Of a DNA stretch of 64,000 bases, positions 1-10,743 are shown one piece after another. How positions within the stretch are numbered: the stretch's first letter is position 1; every line of letters begins with the position of its first letter. Source of the stretch: Pocillopora verrucosa (taxonomy: Eukaryota > Cnidaria > Anthozoa > Scleractinia > Pocilloporidae); contig NC_089325.1 of assembly GCF_036669915.1 (NCBI RefSeq), positions 16,275,963-16,339,962 of the forward strand. The letters run 5' to 3'. Below the pieces are notes generated by a model. The model was given only the letters and a program-made list of their open reading frames with translations, was not told the DNA's origin and made no database searches. Both the position numbers and the translations under genes were made by a program.

Positions 1-724
1 AACTTTTCCCTATTTAGAAAAGAAATAAAAAATAAACTGTACGTCAAATGCTGAATTTGAATTTGAATTTCTTAAGTGGATGAGGCTTCTCATGAATGAG
101 TATTGTTACAATATAACAATTAACGTCATGAGGGAGAAGGTGTATTGCGCAAAATTCTAATTTCTTTGCGCATTATAATTTGATGACGTAACAGATATAA
201 TTGTTAAGATTTTCTATCGCTAGACAGTGTTATGGACACCTAGAACCAATGAGTAAATATTTATCTTGATTTCTTTTGATATTATCGATATGAACTGAAA
301 CTAATTTGTTCACGCATTACTTTACAGATTTCAAATCTCCGATCCATATCCATGGTTTTTGTCATAACCTTCATCCGTTATTTATTGTAATAAAATATCG
401 AGGTTTGGAACCTTTGGTATATTAATGTTCTAACACACCGTCACAGAAGGGTGAAAACCAATGCAAATAGGATAACTTTAAAGTTATTCCATTTGAAAAA
501 AGCATTTAGTCTTTATTTAGCGATCAAGATCTGGGTTCACAAAATATGTTCAGTTACCATATTTACTGGAATAAGCGCTCATCTTTGAGGTAAAAAAATT
601 TATAAATTGCCATAGCTTTAAGTTTCCCTCTTTCAGTAATCATCATCATCATAATCTATTACCAAGTAACCATTAGCAGTGTTTACTTTGACAGCACTTA
701 TTTACATGCCATTATTGAACTCTT
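1..724. other. AT-rich gene-free stretch
   Basis: This stretch is AT-rich and has stops in all frames. I see no convincing coding segment, inverted repeat or RNA gene. It is probably spacer next to, or intron of, the broken transposase on its right. Confidence 0.5.
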
Positions 725-1706
725 CTATGATCTTATTCTGCATTGGATAAAGGGATACCTGTGATCATGCTGCCTTCTTCCTGGACCTCTCTGAGGACGG
801 TTCAGCATGTAGCAAGAAACATCTTCGTACCCTACACCTTTGTCAAAGCGTACACGCGATGGCATACCATATTCATTGACTGCTTTTTCAAATACGTGAA
901 GTACCGTTGATGCTTTGTTATTGTTGGATGCACATAGATAGACAGAAAGTCTAGAAAATCTGGCTATTCCTCCATGAATTAATATTCTCCATCTGATAAA
1001 TGAAATCAAGAAACCAAAACCTATTTTCAGCATTTTCTAGGATCTATGCCTCAATGAATCAATACTACCACTCTTTGTCAACGGATGTTATGATAATGGT
1101 ACCAAACAAGATATGATCATCATCTTTACATACCAGATTACCATAGCGACAGTATAACCTGTTAAAAACACCCCTAATTTTAACTTTAAGTGGTTATAAC
1201 TAAAAAAAGAGATCATTGACCCCCAATTTTTTAATATTGAACAGCAACCAGTATGCTAAGGGGAAACGTTTTGCAAAGTTTAAAAACCGTGTAGGGGCGG
1301 CGTCAGAGCCACCTTAAATTTTTGGTTATTTATGGTGGCTCTGAATCCACTCCTGTAATTCACTTTGAAGTTTACTTGTAATAACCTTATCAGTTTGTGA
1401 TTCTCATCAATGTGCCAAAGATCAAGTGGGGAATGCACATTATACTGCTGCCTTCGTGTTGCTTCTGTCCACCTGTGTAAAACTCCAATAGGATCTGTTG
1501 TAAGCAGAGAGTGGCGGATTCTCTCCCTCTGGACAGGTGCCCTTTGCTGAGGAGCAGGCCTTTAGGCATCCAGATTCCAATGCTTGGGTTATCTCTTTGG
1601 GTAACCCTGACCATGTTATCAAGCTGCTCATCAGCAATTTCATGTAAGGTTCCTTTAAAGGGGTAACATTTTTAAAAAAACTTATCAAGGGACCAGTACA
1701 CAACAT
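725..1706 (-). pseudogene. integrase-core transposase fragment
   Basis: These are two coding blocks on the minus strand. The upstream block (about 1706-1379) contains the segment PLDLWHIDENHKLI. After a gap of about 340 bases the downstream block (about 1033-725) reads RWRILIHGGIARFSR and then SRVRFDKG. This series is typical of an invertebrate rve-fold transposase family (IS3EU/Ginger-like), in which the D of HIDxNHKL and the D of VRxDKG are the first two catalytic residues. The gap may be an intron: the two blocks join at HKLI/RWR, which is contiguous in the family. The upstream block needs frame changes, and neither the N-terminal helical region nor the ERWW motif was found. I read it as a dead copy. 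It belongs to a different lineage from the transposase at 23535-25713, which has SLDGHDKL at the same position. Confidence 0.7.
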
Positions 1707-3212
1707 TTCCTTTGCTGGTTTTCAGATCTGACATGATTACCTTACAACCCAACACAATGTATTTAGCCAAAATACTGTCACCACTATCTTCACTATCAGA
1801 CCGTTCAATGGGTTATCTCAATGGGTGCCAGGCAGCGACCAGTTGCCTAAGGTGACCCACAGTGCCATAACACTTGAATGCGTGTGCTTCTTCCAAATGC
1901 TGATTTTAATTCCATTGGAAGAATATCATAATACCTTTAAACCTTGGATCAGTTACATCTTTTTCTATTCCCTTGGGCTGAAAGAATTTGGATGCTTGAG
2001 AAGTTGACTTTTCAAAAAGGCAGCCAATTCCCATGACTACAGGATTTGATATAGTAATGGAAGAAGCTAAAAGAAAACAAACATCTTCTTTCCAAGTTGA
2101 CAGTCAAAGAAATGAACTTAAACATTAAAAGAAACATTGAATTGGAAAAAATAAACAAACAAACAAACGGAAAAAATATACTGATTGGTCTCAACCCAGT
2201 GACCCTGAAAACTTGAGGATTCTGTAATGCACCACATCTACAGGCTTGTAAGACATGGAAAATTTTTAGTATATTAACCCTTTCTCTCTCCCAGAGGGTG
2301 ACCAGCATTTAAATTCTCTTTACGATTCTCACGCACTGTCAACCAGAAAGGTAAGAAAAATTAAAAAGAACAACACCAAATTCTCAGAAATAGTCAACAT
2401 AGAAATGTATGGCAATTGGTTGGGAGAATTAGCTTTCAGATTTCGGGAGTGAAAAGAATAACATGTCCACCTTAAATATAGGAATAAGGAGAACAGTTTT
2501 TCAGCTGCCTACAACAATTCCTTTCAGTTACACTTATCATTCTAACATTGTACACATTAATATAACAAATTATTTCTTCACAGTACTAGTATATATATTA
2601 TAATTATTATCAAATTAGCATCAAGTTCAATTTACCTGCCACAATAAAACCCAAACACAGCCATTCTTCTTTCAACTCTTTCCCACACCAAGAATGGAAC
2701 TTATTTCCTGTACTTTGAAGCCCTGTTCCAACAGAAAAGAAAGTTTATCTCTAGATATCTCAAACAATGGCCTTCCACGTCATCCTGTTAAGTTTAAAAG
2801 GGGGAGATATCCTTCCCTCGTAATATTTAAATATTATGAGCTTTCCATGGCATCAGCGATCAAATGGAGATTTCCCACTGTCTCCACTATCTCCTGGTCA
2901 ATGTCAAGGTTTACAAGCATTCTGCTCAAAAAATCAAGCCTCAAGCTGTAACTCCCATATCAAATCTGTCACAATGCTCAGTCCACATATTCAATCTTTC
3001 AACCAAATTATTTGCTTGAATTCGAAGTTTCAGATGATGTATTGTCTAATATACCTTTACCAGATTACTGTACTGATGGAATAGAGAATCTTTCCAGATG
3101 TGTATTTCACAACTGTGCTATCAATTTGATGCAAAAGTAAATTTACTGTGTGAAATTTGTTGAAAGAACATTAAATATGTTCCCACCATTTGTTGTGTCA
3201 GTTTCTGTGTTG
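1707..3212. other. AT-rich stretch without recognisable gene
   Basis: Only short unrelated open frames occur here, none with a recognisable motif. It may be intron or degraded transposon sequence. Confidence 0.45.
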
Positions 3213-3372
3213 ATAATTAATTAATTAATATTCATAAGTCACGTGCACTGTCTTTATATCTGATAAAACACCGCATACTAATAAGGATGAGGTTTATTGA
3301 TATAAAGTCACTGCACGTGATGTATTATCTACCATTTGATAGGTTAATGGGCTTATGAATTATTAATGAGTT
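3213..3372. mobile_element. small foldback (MITE-like) repeat
   Basis: The two halves are imperfect reverse complements. The left half has ATTCATAAGTCACGTGCACT followed by TTTATAT. The right half has ATATAAAGTCACTGCACGTG and then TTATGAATTATTAATGAG. A length near 160 bases and the absence of coding sequence fit a MITE. Target duplications were not resolved. Confidence 0.55.
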
Positions 3373-3377
3373 TTTGA

Positions 3378-4076
3378 AGAAACAGATACAGTCGAGATAA
3401 GAAGAAGATCAAGAATGCTACGGTCAGTGGAACAGAAACAGATTCTGTGACAGATACTAAGAAAGAAACATCAGAATTGTTTCTCTATTTGGAATGGCTT
3501 GAGCCATACATACAACCACGAAGTAGTGCAAGTAATTTGGTAGTCATCAATGATGAAAGTGACCTCACAGCTGATAGCACTGATAAAGATGACGACTGTG
3601 ACAGGTCATCAAATTCAGCAGAACCTGACAACAAAGTGACGTTCAAGTCCCAGGTTACTGGTCGTACAAAGTACACAAAGCGTAATAGGGCAAAGGATGA
3701 TGTTGACAATGCTGAGTTGGAATTCCTCCAGACAATTGTAGACAGGCTCAAGGAAAAGCCAACACAACCCCAAAGAGATGGAGAAAGAATTTTTAGTGAT
3801 TTGATTACATCTCAACTTCGTCAGTTTCCATACCATGAGAGGGTCATGGCCAAAATGGAAATAAGCAATGTGGTCTATTCTCGTTTGTTAAGAAAGAATT
3901 CTAACCCTAACCCAGGTTATTTAGCAGGTGGATTTCCAACCCAAGAGCAAAGAAGTCATGACATGCCACAAGTTTACAGTCAAACAAATGTCAGGGAAAC
4001 GACACCACCTCCAGCTCCATCTTTTGCATTAACAGAAATGCAAAGTGGAGATAATCATGTATTTCCCCAAGGATAA
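3378..4076 (+). CDS. BESS-motif-like protein, 3' exon
   Basis: An open frame of about 232 codons runs from a stop at 3375 to a stop at 4074-4076. The first half is acidic and rich in Ser, Asp and Lys. Around 3784-3890 it contains ERIFSDLITSQLRQ followed by an aliphatic helix ending VVYSRLL, which resembles the BESS protein-interaction motif of MADF-BESS regulators and transposon accessory proteins. The C-terminus is Pro/Gln-rich. No N-terminal MADF-type domain is present, and a T-rich run ending in AG just upstream would fit a splice acceptor, so this is probably a last exon. Whether it is a host or a transposon gene cannot be told from the window. The family assignment rests on the motif pattern only. 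Confidence 0.5.
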   Translation, partial: RNRYSRDKKKIKNATVSGTETDSVTDTKKETSELFLYLEWLEPYIQPRSSASNLVVINDESDLTADSTDKDDDCDRSSNSAEPDNKVTFKSQVTGRTKYTKRNRAKDDVDNAELEFLQTIVDRLKEKPTQPQRDGERIFSDLITSQLRQFPYHERVMAKMEISNVVYSRLLRKNSNPNPGYLAGGFPTQEQRSHDMPQVYSQTNVRETTPPPAPSFALTEMQSGDNHVFPQG

Positions 4077-4567
4077 TTTTTTCAACAACTTCGGCAGTCA
4101 GAAAATTGATAAAACATGTTCGCGATAATCAATATATTTAAAAGTTGTTGTGGTTGGAGTTCTTCTTTTTAAACGTGTTGCTTTGTAATTGCCACATAGT
4201 TGAGAAAACAAGACAATTACATCATATGGAACAGTAAATGTTCATTAAATATTTCTATTTCTTTAGCTCTTATTTATCTGCCAGATATTGTATCTACAAA
4301 ATTGTATTCAAATGATTTATGGAGCTCATAAGCACATTTGTTTGTTCTGTCAAGTAAGCAAGACCAGTAATGCTCTCTAATTTCTTGAAGAACGTTTATT
4401 ACTATAAACTGTAAGGAACATTACATTTTAATTCTTTTCTGCTTGTCACAATCTTTTCAAAGGTAACTTAAAAAATATGTGAAAACACATTAATGGTTTG
4501 AGTTTTAACAGATTTTCTTGTTCTCCTAAACTCCTACATATTACCACAAACTGACATATAGTAATAT
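4077..4567. other. AT-rich stretch left of polymerase remnant
   Basis: No clear gene is visible. The part just left of 4568 should by position hold the end of the polymerase B gene interrupted by the foldback element, but I could not recognise the YxDTDS palm motif here, so the polymerase appears to be truncated or too decayed to identify. Confidence 0.4.
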
Positions 4568-4575
4568 GAATCACT

Positions 4576-5004
4576 GGTATCCAGTCACCTCGCCACCAAG
4601 CAGACTCGCCACCAAGGAACGATCTCGCCACCAACGTACTCGCCACCAAGCGAAGTCTTCTCGCCACCAACCACCAATAAAGAGATTAGTCGAGGACAGT
4701 AGGATGTTCGGCTGATAAGTCTGTACTCAAACTTTATAAACGTATGTTGTCGAAAGCACGTTCGAAACCGATAAGGTGACCAACACTGGTTACACCTTCA
4801 ACATCCGCAAAAGACGACCAAACGGAACCATCGACTAGCAGTGCACCGTACGCCGAAAAGACCACAGGTGTAAAGCATCCGTTATTCTAGTTTATCTCTT
4901 TATTGGTGGTTGGTGGCGAGAAGACTTCGCTTGGTGGCGAGATCGTTCCTTGGTGGCGAGTTCGCTGGTGGCGAGTCTGCTTGGTGGCGAGGTGACCGGT
5001 AACC
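4576..5004. mobile_element. 429-bp foldback element with 8-bp TSD
   Basis: The ends are inverted repeats. The left end starts GGTATCCAGTCACC and the right end reads GGTTACCGGTCACC in reverse complement, continuing through arms of about 108-112 bases (4576-4683 and 4893-5004). Each arm carries several copies of TCGCCACCAA, and a unique loop of about 209 bases lies between them. The flanks are identical 8-bp direct repeats, GAATCACT at 4568-4575 and 5005-5012, which is a clean target-site duplication. It lies inside the polymerase B gene, just beyond the motif B block. An 8-bp duplication fits hAT- or P-type mobilisation. No coding capacity is seen, so it would depend on a transposase elsewhere. 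Confidence 0.85.
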
Positions 5005-6722
5005 GAATCACTTGCCGATCGTCTTTGATGATTTGGAAAAATTCTGACAGTTTCGTACATGTAGTGACTTGCGTTTGATTGGGGCGTCGCCTGAACTTTC
5101 CCCAAAAGGAATTCAGCATCAATTTGGCCAGCAAGCGCAGACTTGGGTTCTTTTTTACTTTATCGTAGTCCAATAGGATGCCTTCATGCTCTTCATATTC
5201 TTGCAAATAGTTCCTCTTTTTTTCTTCCGTGTTGCATTCGTATTGCCTCTTGCTTGATCTTCATGAATGTTTTTATGTAGGGGTGAAAGAGTTCGTTGGA
5301 TTGTTCTTTGAAGTGCCATACTTCATAGATGTAGACGATCACATACCCCTTTTCAATGGCCTTTTCAAGTTCGATCGTGGTCTACGTACCTGCGAGTGAC
5401 CGTTCTTCTGCGGAATTAGGGCACTATTTACTTCTTTGTAGGAGTTCTTGTTTTATACTGTTTTGCGCACATGTTTTGCAAAGCGGAAATAAAAGTTTCA
5501 ATTCGTATCTGTAAGGTAACACGGGATGGTAAAGTTCGTAGGGTGGTAGAATTTTACACTTTACCAACCCGTAGAATTTGGAGATGTCTGTGGTTCCTGG
5601 TTGATCAATGAATTCTGGATGTCCTGTAGGGTAGTTACATTCTAGGTTTGCGCATGGGTAAAGGGAAATCATGTCACTGTAATGGATCTGTTCTTCATTT
5701 TCAATCTTGTGGTACAGTTTGATGGCATTGGTTCGACCGCCAAAAAATGCTTAGCGCGGGTTGAGAGGTGGCACAATGTCAAGTTTATCGACGAACTCTT
5801 TCACTTGAATATTAGTGTTTATCATTTGATTCCATTCGTACTCCCACATTTCTCGAACATGATAACCCAAGGTGGTCAATTGTTCGATTTATCCCTTGTT
5901 TCTTCACGTACATCGTATATGGTTTTGTTCAAGTGAATGGGATGTTTCATAGATCTGTTCGGAAAACACCTGAGACATCCGTGATAAAAGCATCCTTGGA
6001 ATTCTTACACGGTATGAGTTTGTTCCTCATACCCGTCAATGAGAAAACTTTTTGTTCCATGCATCAATGCCCTTTCACCTTTATTCCCCACGTGAGCAAT
6101 TCGGGGTAAGAGATCGGATTTCACGAGTTTGTTTTCTTCCCAATAGAGCCATTTCAATGCAGCATGGGATTGATTGTGTTTGGGTCGCCATCCATGCACT
6201 GGTTCTACTGCGATTTTATGTGCTGACATCCATTTTTTTCGGTATGCCATGTTACAGGCAGAAGCGATTGTGATGCATTCTTTCATCGGATTGAAGTTGA
6301 CAATGTCTTTGAATTGAGATTGAAATGTCATGCACCCCTGCTTGAGTAGTCTCACATCTGATTGGCAGTAGGTCAAGAGCTCGTCATGAAAATTGAAAAC
6401 GTATCTTTGAGATACCTTATTGTCGTACCATCCGAGAAATTCCTCTTCACGTGTCGGAGACATACCGTCTGGATCATAGTAGGACTTGTCTGGCATGTAT
6501 CCTACATACTTCTGATTTTCTTGAATGTTGAAGAAATGGGGAAAAAAATCCTTTCTTCAATTCACGGATTCCAAATGTTTTTGGAAAGTTCGATAATGCC
6601 ATTGGAAAAAAGTTCATAGAGTCAATGAATTTGACATTGGGAATCTCTAGGCTCAAAATTTTGGCTCCATTCACAATTTGCGATATTAGTCACGTGCTGC
6701 TTGTATAGTTCTTTAAGTATGA
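5005..6722 (-). pseudogene. Maverick-type DNA polymerase B, C-terminal part
   Basis: This is the minus-strand remnant of the protein-primed family B polymerase of Maverick/Polinton elements. Reading down from 6722 one finds ELYKQHVTNI, NGAKILSLEIPNVKFIDS and FPKTFGIRELKKG, then MPDKSYYDPDGM (about 6496), the ExoIII-type YCQSDVRLL, a GGRTNA block near 5720, the motif A block ISLYP (about 5672) and the motif B block LMLNSFWGKF (about 5125). The pieces lie in different frames, so several frameshifts and stops separate them. The N-terminus with ExoI is missing at the right, and the gene is cut at the left by the foldback element. The matching N-terminal part sits far away at 60087-61479 on the plus strand. 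Confidence 0.88.
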
Positions 6723-6855
6723 AATATCAGTCATACCGGTATATTAATCGGTATATTGTCTACCATTTTTTGTAGAGAATCTATGGGAGAATAATCTTGT
6801 CTGTTAGTGGCCAAGCTGAAGAGAAGAAGGAAGAAAATTGAAAATGTCTTTTCTT

Positions 6856-7401
6856 TTATGGTGATTTTACAATGACGTCACCATCAACTTCATCCAATCC
6901 ACCCATGAAACGTTCATCAGGTGTGATTCTCAACCAATCAAAGATCATGTCAATGTCTTGATGTGTGAATCCAAGACATTCATAAGAGAGTGCCAATTCT
7001 TCCGTTCTGAATGACAGCAACTCTTCCAATAACATTTTGCTGACGTTATTTCCTGATATCATGTTTTTGACAAATTCCATGTCTTCATGGTTCAAATTGG
7101 GGTGATAAACTCCTCTTTCTCTCAGGGTTTTGATCCATTCATCATAGACGTCATTACACTTGACTTCATGAATTCCATGTTCGAGTTTGTAACTCATTTC
7201 ATCCACATGTTGTAATCTTTGTATAGAAAAGAAAGGATGTATGGATGGTTCAAGTCCTTTCTTTTTATAAATGGTTTTCAAGATAGCAACGACCCAGTAT
7301 TTTTTCCAGTAATGATTGATAACATCTTTGAATTTTTGTCGTTCCCGTTTAAAAAATTCCGTATCTTTGATTTTCACGTTCATTATCTCAGGATAACACA
7401 T
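6856..7401 (-). CDS. unknown Maverick-associated ORF
   Basis: I do not recognise this protein. It is open for 181 codons from the ATG at 7401. The start was chosen because a TATATAAAT box lies about 35-45 bases upstream at 7436-7445, while the longer open frame would begin upstream of that box. The product is charged, with a basic helical start (KDTEFFKRERQKFKDVINHYWKKYW) broken here only by description, no membrane segment, and an acidic end (GGLDEVDGD). Unlike almost all its neighbours it has no stop or frameshift. It lies divergent to the capsid genes and next to the polymerase remnant, so an early or replication-related role is possible but is inference. Confidence 0.6.
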   Translation of the reverse strand: MCYPEIMNVKIKDTEFFKRERQKFKDVINHYWKKYWVVAILKTIYKKKGLEPSIHPFFSIQRLQHVDEMSYKLEHGIHEVKCNDVYDEWIKTLRERGVYHPNLNHEDMEFVKNMISGNNVSKMLLEELLSFRTEELALSYECLGFTHQDIDMIFDWLRITPDERFMGGLDEVDGDVIVKSP

Positions 7402-7433
7402 GAATGAATGAATGAATACACGCGTTGTCACCG

Positions 7434-7447
7434 ATTTATATAAATAC
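7434..7447. promoter_or_regulatory. palindromic TATA box, divergent promoter
   Basis: TTATATAAAT reads as a TATA box on both strands. It sits 35-45 bases from the ATG at 7401 (minus) and about 36 bases from the ATG at 7481 (plus). The same TATATAAA core precedes genes at 8684, 11327 and 15715. Confidence 0.55.
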
Positions 7448-7480
7448 CAATGTAAAATCTCCGATTGGTCAGATGAAAGA

Positions 7481-7750
7481 ATGGAACGGATAGGAAAGAA
7501 ATGGTTATGGCGACACATTTATCAAAGCGAGTTAAATGGGAGAGATACGCTTGTACCTCCTCATTGGGTCGAAAAAGTGAAAACCAAAGAACATGCAGAT
7601 GCATTGTTTGATTATCTGATCAACGACCCTGACCCTGAAAGAGAATGGAATTTTGGAGTGTTTATTGTACATATGGAAGGGATGAGGGAACAACTAGGAG
7701 GAAGGGATTTCCAAAGAGTATTTCTTAAGCGGATCTGTGATGAAGTATGA
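7481..7750 (+). CDS. unknown short ORF, Maverick fragment
   Basis: This is an 89-codon open frame after the divergent TATA box; the ATG at 7481 is the first in frame. It is charged and tryptophan-containing (GKKWLWRHIY, PEREWNFGVF) and I do not recognise it. It is followed within 15 bases, in another frame, by the segment at 7764-8573, so it could be the N-terminal part of the same damaged gene. Confidence 0.45.
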   Translation: MERIGKKWLWRHIYQSELNGRDTLVPPHWVEKVKTKEHADALFDYLINDPDPEREWNFGVFIVHMEGMREQLGGRDFQRVFLKRICDEV

Positions 7751-7763
7751 ATATACAAAGGGG

Positions 7764-8573
7764 ATGACTACCCCTAAAAATGGGATAGATTTTTGGAATA
7801 GAATGATTGGATTACTCAACTATCGTTTACATAGCAGAATTAAAAGTGGCATGTGAAACTACATAAAAGAGGATAAAGATTTTCAAACCAAACGTCCTCG
7901 ATGGCCTATATTCAGTTGGCAAAATGTCGGTGGTGTTTACAGACTGTTTATACACAATTCAGGAATCGATGGTAGTTACAGATCTGGGTATCAAAACCAG
8001 TTTTACATCCATCTAGACATTGCTAAAGCATTCAAACTGGTGATTCCTAAAAACGGATCTGCGACAGTTGATGATAAAGGGTATCAATTAAGCAGTCTTG
8101 TATCTGCAGAACATTTCAGAGATCCCACAAGTACCACTGTAAGCTTGGGAGGTGGTGAACATAGATTATGGACTATAATCGACGCTAAAGAGACTGGATT
8201 CGAAGGAGTTACGAGCAAATCATTGTTTTTACATTTACAGGCTTCTGTCAATTGGTACATTTACGAATTGGGTCATGCCTACCACAGTCCACTACATCAA
8301 AAACGACCTTTGTACGTCTACACAGATCTTGTACAGACACAGATCATGGGTAAATCAGAAACCGATCTTTTGAGAGAGGTCGAATATGACGGATCTACTG
8401 ATGGAAACATAGAACCCCATAATCTGCAATTCATACCCCTAAGAAAAAACACGTTTGATACTGTGGAACCCCATAATCTGCAATTCATACCCCTAAGAAA
8501 AAAGACGTTTGATACTGTAAAACTTGGAATTAGCAAAGTGGATGGAACTCAAACTCAGTTTTTGAGAGTATGA
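7764..8573 (+). pseudogene. capsid-associated protein, C-terminal half
   Basis: The frame runs from an ATG at 7764 to the stop at 8571-8573 and is broken by one in-frame TGA at 7854-7856. The segment PLYVYTDLVQTQIMGKSETDLLREV and the following LQFIPLR block (given only as a description of the region near 8305-8450) are typical of the C-terminal half of the Maverick/adintovirus family whose N-terminus starts FYVTLPxNAS. I think that family is a penton-like or minor capsid component, which is an inference from its constant position next to the major capsid gene. Here the C-terminal half lies upstream of a separate N-terminal half (8684), so the locus is rearranged or duplicated. Confidence 0.65.
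8412..8519 (+). repeat. 54-bp in-frame tandem duplication
   Basis: Bases 8412-8465 are repeated at 8466-8519 with few changes. Each copy encodes 18 residues (EPHNLQFIPLRKNTFDTV, then the same with one Lys change), so the duplication keeps the reading frame near the end of the capsid-associated protein. Confidence 0.9.
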
Positions 8574-8625
8574 AATGAACCCACTGTAATAATGTTGTGT
8601 TTTAAAAGACGTGGTAAGTCACGAG

Positions 8626-8634
8626 TATATAAAT
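8626..8634 (+). promoter_or_regulatory. TATA box of capsid-associated gene
   Basis: TATATAAAT lies 50 bases before the ATG at 8684 and directly follows the previous reading frame. It matches the boxes before the genes at 7481, 11327 and 15715. Confidence 0.55.
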
Positions 8635-8683
8635 AAAAAAAATTGTAACAACATTCACTTAGTTTCATTGTACTGTTATAAGA

Positions 8684-9340
8684 ATGAGTTTCTACGTGAC
8701 ATTACCTTGGAATGCAAGTCAGGTTACTTACCCTGGAAATACAGCCAGTAACTACACAGTAAAACTACCTGAAAGTATATATCTACCAGAAAGTGATTGG
8801 GAAGTGGCACTGGCTAGTATTTCTTTTCCGGATTTGATAAGTCAAGTGGCGGAAAGCGAGGATGCGACATACGATTTGAAAACTCGCATATCTATGATCA
8901 TGAATTACAAAATGATTTGTAAGGTTCTATACATCAACGATAAACCAATACCGGTGAAAAAAGATGGAAAAAACGTCAAGGGCAAGGATGGAAATACTCT
9001 GTATTACCATAAGGTAGGTAGTCCTGTGAGATTGGATTTGGAAGAATTGGGCATGAGATTTCCCAAATCCATACAAAGTGGATATGAAATTTGGACTCGT
9101 ATGACGAATGTACTCACGGATCAGATGTATCGCACGTTTGAGGATGTCAACGATATCAGAGGAGGTCAAGGAAAGAGACTTGCAGATTGGAAGAGTGCTG
9201 TTACTAAAAAGGGGCATCACCCTTAATTTGAATGGGTGCCAAATGCCGACAGTTTCGATCTCAAGATCAATAATGAAGACGTGCAATACTTGGACGTTTT
9301 CAACAATACAGAAGAAACATCTTCTGGACCTGTAAATTAT
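8684..9340 (+). pseudogene. capsid-associated protein, N-terminal half
   Basis: It begins MSFYVTLPWNASQVTYPGN and continues with NYTVKLPESIYLP and DWEVALASISFPD. This is the hallmark start of the FYVTLP family that sits next to the F54H12.2-like capsid gene in Maverick/adintovirus elements. A TAA at 9224-9226 interrupts the frame, which then continues in register (FEWVPNADSFDLKIN) up to the start of the capsid gene. The conserved YVYTD C-terminal block is not downstream but upstream at 7764-8573. The likely role is a virion component, possibly penton; this is inferred from gene position. Confidence 0.7.
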
Positions 9341-10732
9341 TTTCTGGAGGAATTGATCATACAGTTTTTGAATGAAAACTACGTAGACATTGAATTGGAA
9401 TTGGCCAAACACCAACCAACATCACTTACAATGGATACCGTATTGTGGAAGTCAACCCCACCAGTGAAAGTATTACCCCTATAGAATTTGTGATACCTGG
9501 ATTTTGGTAGAAGTTATTTTCGTATGGAATTGGTTCTGAAAACAACCGCTGGAGCAAATCTGGCTGATGCATCGCAACGTTGGCTAGCTCCGAACGCATT
9601 TCACACTATCATCAAACAACCTTCTGTGTACGTCAATGGAACCCTGACCACCGAACAAACAGACACGTATGCATACAAATCGTATATTGAAACGATACTC
9701 AATTATGGTACAGAAGATGAAGACACCATTCTAAGACCTCAGGGGTATTACTCTGGTCTAGACTATCCAACCCACGTTCAACTTGTAGCCAATAACATCG
9801 ACCAGACACATGCTGACTACAAAGCTTTACCGGCTGAAAAAAGAAAAGCCATGGATGGACTCCTAAAAATGAGAGGAAGAACCACAGGAGGTAAAACCAT
9901 CGTCTTGTATGGCATGCCGCATGTGGATTTGTTCAATACAGGAAGAATGCTTATACCAGGGGTAGATTTGAAAATCAGGTTCATGCTCAATGACCCTAAA
10001 TTCTTCATGAATGGAATTACTGCAGTAAACACTGATGTTAGGTTAAAAGCAGGCGATTTGAATATGAAATTTTATGCATGCATGGTCAAAGTGAGGTCAG
10101 ACGTGTACAATCATATTGCTTCAGCTAGACTGCAGAGGAATCTGGATGTCTATTATTGCACAGTGAGATCAGAAATCAGGACCTACACATTGCAAAAACT
10201 TCACAGTACATTTGAAGCTACAGACATGTTCAACGGGAGAGTCCCAGACCGTGTGGTTGTAGGCATTGTATACCAAGATGCTTTCTCAGGGAAATACGGC
10301 TACAACCCTTTCATTTTCAAAAAAGATAAAATAACAAGCATCAAACAGGTGGTGGAGGGAGAAGAATACCCGTATCTACCCTTAGAACTTCACGGGGCTG
10401 ACAATGAATTGGATATGTCAGGGTATCACAGACTTCTTCAAGCCAATTGCACTAAATACAGAGGAAAATGTATGATCAAACCAGAACATTGGGGAAAAGA
10501 TAAGGGGACAACGGTATTCATGTGGGACAATGTAGCCTCAGGATGTGCAGACAGTGTACGGTTGAACCCTAAACAGGAAGGACGTGTCAAAATCTCACTC
10601 TGAAAGACAGCTGTAGATCATTTACTGGTAGTCATCATCTACAGTGAATTCGAAAACATGTTGCAGATAAAACCTACAGGTAGTACTCAGTACGACATTT
10701 ACAGTCAATCTCTAGCAGGAAGAATCCAGTAA
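9341..10732 (+). pseudogene. major capsid protein (F54H12.2-like)
   Basis: The long open part (9524-10603, 359 codons) includes WLAPNAFHTI, SVYVNGTL, YKSYIETILNYG and LPLELHGADNELDMSGY, which fit the double-jelly-roll major capsid protein of Maverick/Polinton elements, often annotated as F54H12.2-like. The conserved N-terminal segment ending PIEFVIPG is found at about 9445-9500 in another frame and ends in TAG, so at least one frameshift separates it. A TGA at 10601-10603 interrupts the C-terminus, which then continues in frame to the stop at 10730-10732. The virion role is known for the family; this copy cannot make a full protein. Confidence 0.82.
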
Positions 10733-10743
10733 GAAAGAAAAAA

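Noticed and set aside
4576..5004. Inverted repeats as the terminal repeats of the Maverick provirus
   Set aside because: The 8-bp duplication directly flanks the 429-bp unit, and polymerase sequence lies immediately outside it, so it is a separate small insertion.
5682..6619. Plus-strand frames of 73-85 codons
   Set aside because: They overlap minus-strand polymerase B blocks with clear motifs and have none of their own.
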